Source: Betaproteobacteria bacterium (GTDB lineage: Bacteria > Pseudomonadota > Gammaproteobacteria > Burkholderiales > Burkholderiaceae_C). From it: DNA of 8,503 nucleotides. Made by a program: the position numbers and the translations under genes. Below the pieces are notes generated by a model, which made no database searches, was not told the DNA's origin, and saw only the letters and a program-made list of their open reading frames with translations. The stretch covers positions 2,644-11,146 of the forward strand of contig VBCQ01000080.1 of the NCBI GenBank assembly GCA_005882155.1. Direction: 5' to 3'. Positions 6,270-8,503 of this stretch are shown one piece after another; position 1 is the stretch's first letter, and each line of letters starts with the position of its first letter.

Positions 6270-7267
6270 TGGTCCACCCGCGCGAGGCACTGTTCGACGC
6301 CGGCGAAACGGCCGCGTCGATTCCGGTCTGCGATCACTACGCGGGCGTCGAAGCGCGGATGCGCAAGAGCCTCGAGTTGCAAGCCGAGCTCGGGCCGGTG
6401 TTCGATGTGACGCTCGATTGCGAAGACGGCGCGCCGATCGGCGGCGAAGTCGAGCATGCGCACATGGTCGCCGAGCTCGTGATGTCGCCGCTGAACCGGC
6501 ACGGCCGCGTCGGCGCACGCGTCCACCCGGTTGATCATCCGGCGTTCGAGCATGAGGTCGAGACGATCGCGCGCATCGCCGGCGAGCGCCTCGCGTACTT
6601 GATGGTGCCGAAGCCGCGCGACTTGGCCGATGTCACGCGCGCCTGCGATGAGATCGATCACGTCATTCGCGTGCACGGCGCTGGCCGTCGCTTCCCGCTG
6701 CATCTCCTCATCGAAACCCATGGCGCCCTGCGCGATGTCGACGCGATCGCGGCGCATCCGCGAGTCGAGTCGCTGTCGTTCGGCTTGATGGATTTCGTCT
6801 CCGCACATCGCGGCGCGATCCCCGCTTCGGCAATGAGCGCGAGCGGCCAGTTCATGCATCCGCTGGTGCTGCGCGCCAAGCTCGAGATCGCGGCCGCGTG
6901 CCACGCGCACGGCAAGACGCCGTCGCACAGCGTCGTCACCGAATTCAGCGACCGCTCCGCCGTTGCCGAGGCGGCCGAGAAGGCCTGCCGGCAGCTCGGC
7001 TACACGCGGATGTGGAGCATCCACCCGAGCCAGATTCGACCGATCGTCGAAGCCTTCGCGCCGACTGCGGCCGAGGTCGATCAAGCGATCGACATCATCA
7101 GCGCCGCACATGCGGCCGACTGGGCACCGATCCGTCACCGCGACACTTTGCACGACCGCGCGAGCTACCGCTACTTCTGGCAGGTCCTCGAGCGCGCCGA
7201 GCGCACCGGCCAGCCGCTGCCGGCACAAGTGCGCGAAGCTTTCTTCGAACCCGAGGGCACCGCATGA
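6269..7267 (+). CDS. HpcH/HpaI aldolase / citrate lyase beta-like (CitE-like) protein
   Basis: The 332-residue product belongs to the CitE/HpcH TIM-barrel family, which makes or breaks carbon-carbon bonds in CoA thioesters or keto acids using Mg2+. Visible family positions are VFDVTLDCEDGAP (44-56, CitE LDLEDxV region), VGARVHPVD with R84 (VRIN region), MVPKPRD with K115, and LLIETHGAL with E149. SFGLMDF contains D175 and WSIHPSQI lies at 249-256 near the end of the barrel. E149 and D175 are the expected metal-binding acids. The usual substrate-pocket sequences differ enough from CitE, malyl-CoA lyase and HpcH that the substrate cannot be named. No citrate lyase alpha, gamma or ligase genes are nearby, so citrate fermentation is unlikely. 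The ATG overlaps the mdh stop as TGATG. The only purine-rich Shine-Dalgarno-like run (6244-6250) is too far away, so translation probably depends on reinitiation after mdh. A role tied to malate or oxaloacetate is inferred. Confidence 0.88.
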   Translation: MVHPREALFDAGETAASIPVCDHYAGVEARMRKSLELQAELGPVFDVTLDCEDGAPIGGEVEHAHMVAELVMSPLNRHGRVGARVHPVDHPAFEHEVETIARIAGERLAYLMVPKPRDLADVTRACDEIDHVIRVHGAGRRFPLHLLIETHGALRDVDAIAAHPRVESLSFGLMDFVSAHRGAIPASAMSASGQFMHPLVLRAKLEIAAACHAHGKTPSHSVVTEFSDRSAVAEAAEKACRQLGYTRMWSIHPSQIRPIVEAFAPTAAEVDQAIDIISAAHAADWAPIRHRDTLHDRASYRYFWQVLERAERTGQPLPAQVREAFFEPEGTA

Positions 7268-7896
7268 TCCATCGCGCTCTTGCTCTGTTCATCGCCTGCT
7301 CGGTCGGCGGCAGCGCGCTCGCGCAAACGGCTGCGCCCGCGCCCAAGCCCGCCGCCTCGAAACCCGCGGCGAAAGCGTCTGCTGCGAGCAAGAAGAAAAA
7401 GTCCGAAGCCAGCGGCAAGGTGCTTGCCGCCGAAACAGTCGAGGCGATCACGCAGGCGCAGCTCGACATCGCTGCCCGCGTGCTCACCGGCGACGCGCAA
7501 TGCGAGTTCAACCAGCTCGTCAGCATCGCGCCGCTCGACGGCCAGCCCGGCCGATTCAAGCTGCGCTTCAAGAACCTGAGCTACAGCATGGTGCCAGCCG
7601 AGACAACGACCGGCGCGGTGCGCCTTGAAGACAAGAAGGCCGGCGTCGTGTGGCTGCAGATCCCGACCAAGTCGATGCTGATGAACAGCAAGCTCGGCCA
7701 GCGCATGGTCGACGGCTGCACCCAGGTCGAGCAGCGGATCGCGGTCGAGGCGGCCGTGGCTGCTGCGGCCGCCGCAGCCGCATCAGCCGCGTCAGCCGCT
7801 GCGTCGGCACCGGAGCCTGCCGCGTCGGCAGCCTCCGCGCCCGAGCCCGCCGCCTCGCAGCCCGTTGCACCGGAGAAACCCGCCAGCGCCCCTTGA
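7264..7896 (+). CDS. Exported Ala-rich protein of unknown function
   Basis: I do not recognise this 210-residue protein as a named family. Residues 1-20 look like a Sec signal peptide: a basic start (MIHR), a hydrophobic core, then SALA before Gln, a good AxA cleavage site, so the mature protein should be periplasmic. A Lys/Ala/Pro-rich linker (about 22-50, including KKKK at 43-46) leads to a compact domain at about 54-162. That domain includes DAQCEFNQLVSIAPLDG, RFKLRFKNLSYSMVP, AGVVWLQIPTKSMLMNS and GQRMVDGCTQVEQR. Its two cysteines, C80 and C152, could form a disulfide. The tail (163-210) is low-complexity Ala/Ser/Pro. The ATG at 7264 overlaps the lyase stop as ATGA and has a GAGGG ribosome binding site (7253-7257, 6-nt spacing), so it is co-transcribed with mdh and the lyase. 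There is no lipobox. Function unknown. Confidence 0.8.
   Translation: MIHRALALFIACSVGGSALAQTAAPAPKPAASKPAAKASAASKKKKSEASGKVLAAETVEAITQAQLDIAARVLTGDAQCEFNQLVSIAPLDGQPGRFKLRFKNLSYSMVPAETTTGAVRLEDKKAGVVWLQIPTKSMLMNSKLGQRMVDGCTQVEQRIAVEAAVAAAAAAAASAASAAASAPEPAASAASAPEPAASQPVAPEKPASAP
7740..7896 (+). repeat. Low-complexity Ala/Ser/Pro-coding tail with a duplicated unit
   Basis: The 3' end of the exported-protein gene is simple sequence rich in GCN and TCN codons. It encodes a run of ten alanines at about 167-173 and around it, followed by two copies of SAPEPAAS at 181-188 and 191-198. The two units use different synonymous codons (gcaccggagcctgcc against gcgcccgagcccgcc). This points to an old duplication or protein-level selection and not a recent slippage. 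Such Pro/Ala tails commonly act as flexible linkers or wall-spanning spacers in exported proteins, which is an inference here. Confidence 0.6.
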
Positions 7897-7921
7897 GTAT
7901 GCCTGATTGGGTATGTACAAT
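7893..7921 (+). promoter_or_regulatory. Predicted sigma-70 promoter of vapBC
   Basis: TTGAGT (7893-7898, four of six against TTGACA) is separated by 17 nt from TACAAT (7916-7921, five of six against TATAAT). The -35 box overlaps the stop codon of the preceding gene, so vapBC has its own promoter even though it follows closely. Transcription would start near 7928, about 20 nt before vapB. Confidence 0.6.
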
Positions 7922-7932
7922 TGATGCATACC
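7910..7932. promoter_or_regulatory. Inverted repeat over the vapBC promoter, candidate autoregulatory operator
   Basis: GGTATG (7910-7915) and CATACC (7927-7932) are exact reverse complements flanking an 11-nt spacer that contains most of the -10 box. A third related half-site, GTATG, lies at 7897-7901. VapB-type antitoxins with an AbrB fold bind inverted repeats over their own promoters, with VapC as co-repressor, so this position fits autoregulation. Binding is inferred from placement and symmetry only. Confidence 0.5.
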
Positions 7933-7949
7933 TACTTCAGGAGTTCGCA

Positions 7950-8198
7950 ATGGAAGCCACCGTTGCGGAACGCGGTCAGATCACTCTTCCGAAGGCCGTG
8001 CGCGACGCACTGGGTCTGACCAAGGGCACCCTGCTGAAGGTCGAGCTCGACGGCAGCCGCATCATCCTGCGCAAGAACGTCGATGACGCGATCTCGCGGG
8101 CTCGCGGCAGATTCAAGCTGCCGGAGGGCGTGACCACCGACGACATCATGCGCGAGCTGCGCGGCCGCGCGCCGGGCGATCCAGTGGAAGCCTGCTGA
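7950..8198 (+). CDS. vapB: VapB-type antitoxin, AbrB/MazE fold
   Basis: The 82-residue product has an N-terminal SpoVT/AbrB swapped-hairpin domain: TVAERGQITLPKAVRDALGL, then TKGTLLKVELDGSRIILRK (4-42). The order 'GQ(I/V)T(L/I)PK..R..LG(L)..G..(L/V)' is diagnostic. The C-terminal segment, RGRFKLPEGVTTDDIMRELR (52-71), resembles the toxin-wrapping region of VapB antitoxins paired with PIN-domain toxins. The ATG at 7950 has a strong AGGAG ribosome binding site (7939-7943, 6-nt spacing). The protein would bind and inhibit the VapC encoded directly downstream, and with it repress the promoter at 7893-7921. The vapC frame begins at or before the vapB stop, so the two are translationally coupled. 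Confidence 0.92.
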   Translation: MEATVAERGQITLPKAVRDALGLTKGTLLKVELDGSRIILRKNVDDAISRARGRFKLPEGVTTDDIMRELRGRAPGDPVEAC

Positions 8199-8503
8199 TC
8201 GCCGTCGACACCTCCGTCCTCATTGATCTCCTCGGCGACGACGCCCGAGCCGATGCCGCTGAAGCCTGCTTGCGCATGGCGCTCGGCAGCGGGCCGGTCG
8301 GCGTGTGCGACATCGTCGTCAGCGAAGTCACGGCCGGACTCGGCCACGGCGCGCAGGTGATGGACGCGCTCGAAGAAATGGGCCTCGAGTTCTCCGCCAT
8401 CGAACAGCGTTCCGCCGTGCGTGCCGGTGAGATGCAGCGCAAGTACAAGGAGCGACTGCGCAGCGCAGCCCTGCCGGCCGCGTCGCCGCGCACGATTCCC
8501 GAC
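8195..8503 (+). CDS. vapC: VapC-type PIN-domain ribonuclease toxin (cut by the right edge)
   Basis: The frame downstream of vapB encodes a PIN-domain protein. Counting the CTG at 8195 as residue 1, it reads (M)IAVDTSVLIDLLGDD, with D5 the first metal-binding Asp, E44 in VVSEVTAG, and D103 in RTIPD, the last visible codon. These are the conserved acidic residues of VapC nucleases, which cleave specific structured RNAs such as tRNA or rRNA. The family usually continues with an F.I(G/A)AHA segment and another Asp, beyond the window. No ATG, GTG or TTG exists in frame between vapB's 3' region and D5. The first downstream ATG (8276) would delete D5. The likely start is therefore CTG at 8195, overlapping the vapB TGA as CTGA, or less probably ATC at 8198. 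A GGAAG (8186-8190) lies 4 nt before the CTG. Confidence 0.85.
   Translation, partial: MIAVDTSVLIDLLGDDARADAAEACLRMALGSGPVGVCDIVVSEVTAGLGHGAQVMDALEEMGLEFSAIEQRSAVRAGEMQRKYKERLRSAALPAASPRTIPD

Noticed and set aside
5241..7228. Two long minus-strand reading frames (425 and 397 codons) opposite mdh and the lyase
   Set aside because: Both lie antisense to well-supported genes, have Arg-rich compositions without motifs, and run across the boundaries of those genes. They are composition shadows.

Overview
The window is a GC-rich chromosomal segment. Its proteins look like those of a betaproteobacterium, most likely of the order Burkholderiales. The basis is the type of malate dehydrogenase, the E. 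coli-like SdhB/C/D subunits, and the arrangement of mdh diverging from a GntR regulator that sits ahead of sdhCDAB-sdhE-gltA. The order-level assignment comes from remembered gene order and protein style, not from a search.

Left two thirds, minus strand (about 5061 down to 1): a UTRA-type GntR regulator, then the complete succinate dehydrogenase set sdhC, sdhD, sdhA, sdhB, the flavinylation factor sdhE, and the first 179 codons of citrate synthase gltA, which runs off the left edge. Gaps between these genes are 2 to 67 nt, so this reads as one long operon. Right third, plus strand (5136 to about 7896): mdh, a HpcH/HpaI/CitE-like lyase overlapping mdh by one base (TGATG), and a small exported Ala-rich protein of unknown function overlapping the lyase by four bases (ATGA). 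The right end holds a vapBC toxin-antitoxin pair with its own promoter. vapC is cut by the window edge just after the third conserved acidic residue of its PIN domain.

The control point is the 221-nt divergent region 5062-5282. It contains a perfect 11+2+11 inverted repeat (5108-5131) immediately upstream of a good sigma-70 promoter for mdh. This is the best candidate operator for the neighbouring GntR regulator, and would let one regulator tune malate dehydrogenase, succinate dehydrogenase and citrate synthase together. The mdh leader also holds a possible 23-codon leader ORF whose stop overlaps the mdh start codon.

Most of the window is ordinary central metabolism. The points worth a second look are the divergent operator, the leader ORF, the uncharacterised lyase and exported protein coupled to mdh, and a vapC that seems to lack any ATG/GTG/TTG start. 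I saw no CRISPR array, tRNA, rRNA, insertion sequence or convincing intrinsic terminator. No gene-free stretch exceeds 300 bases.
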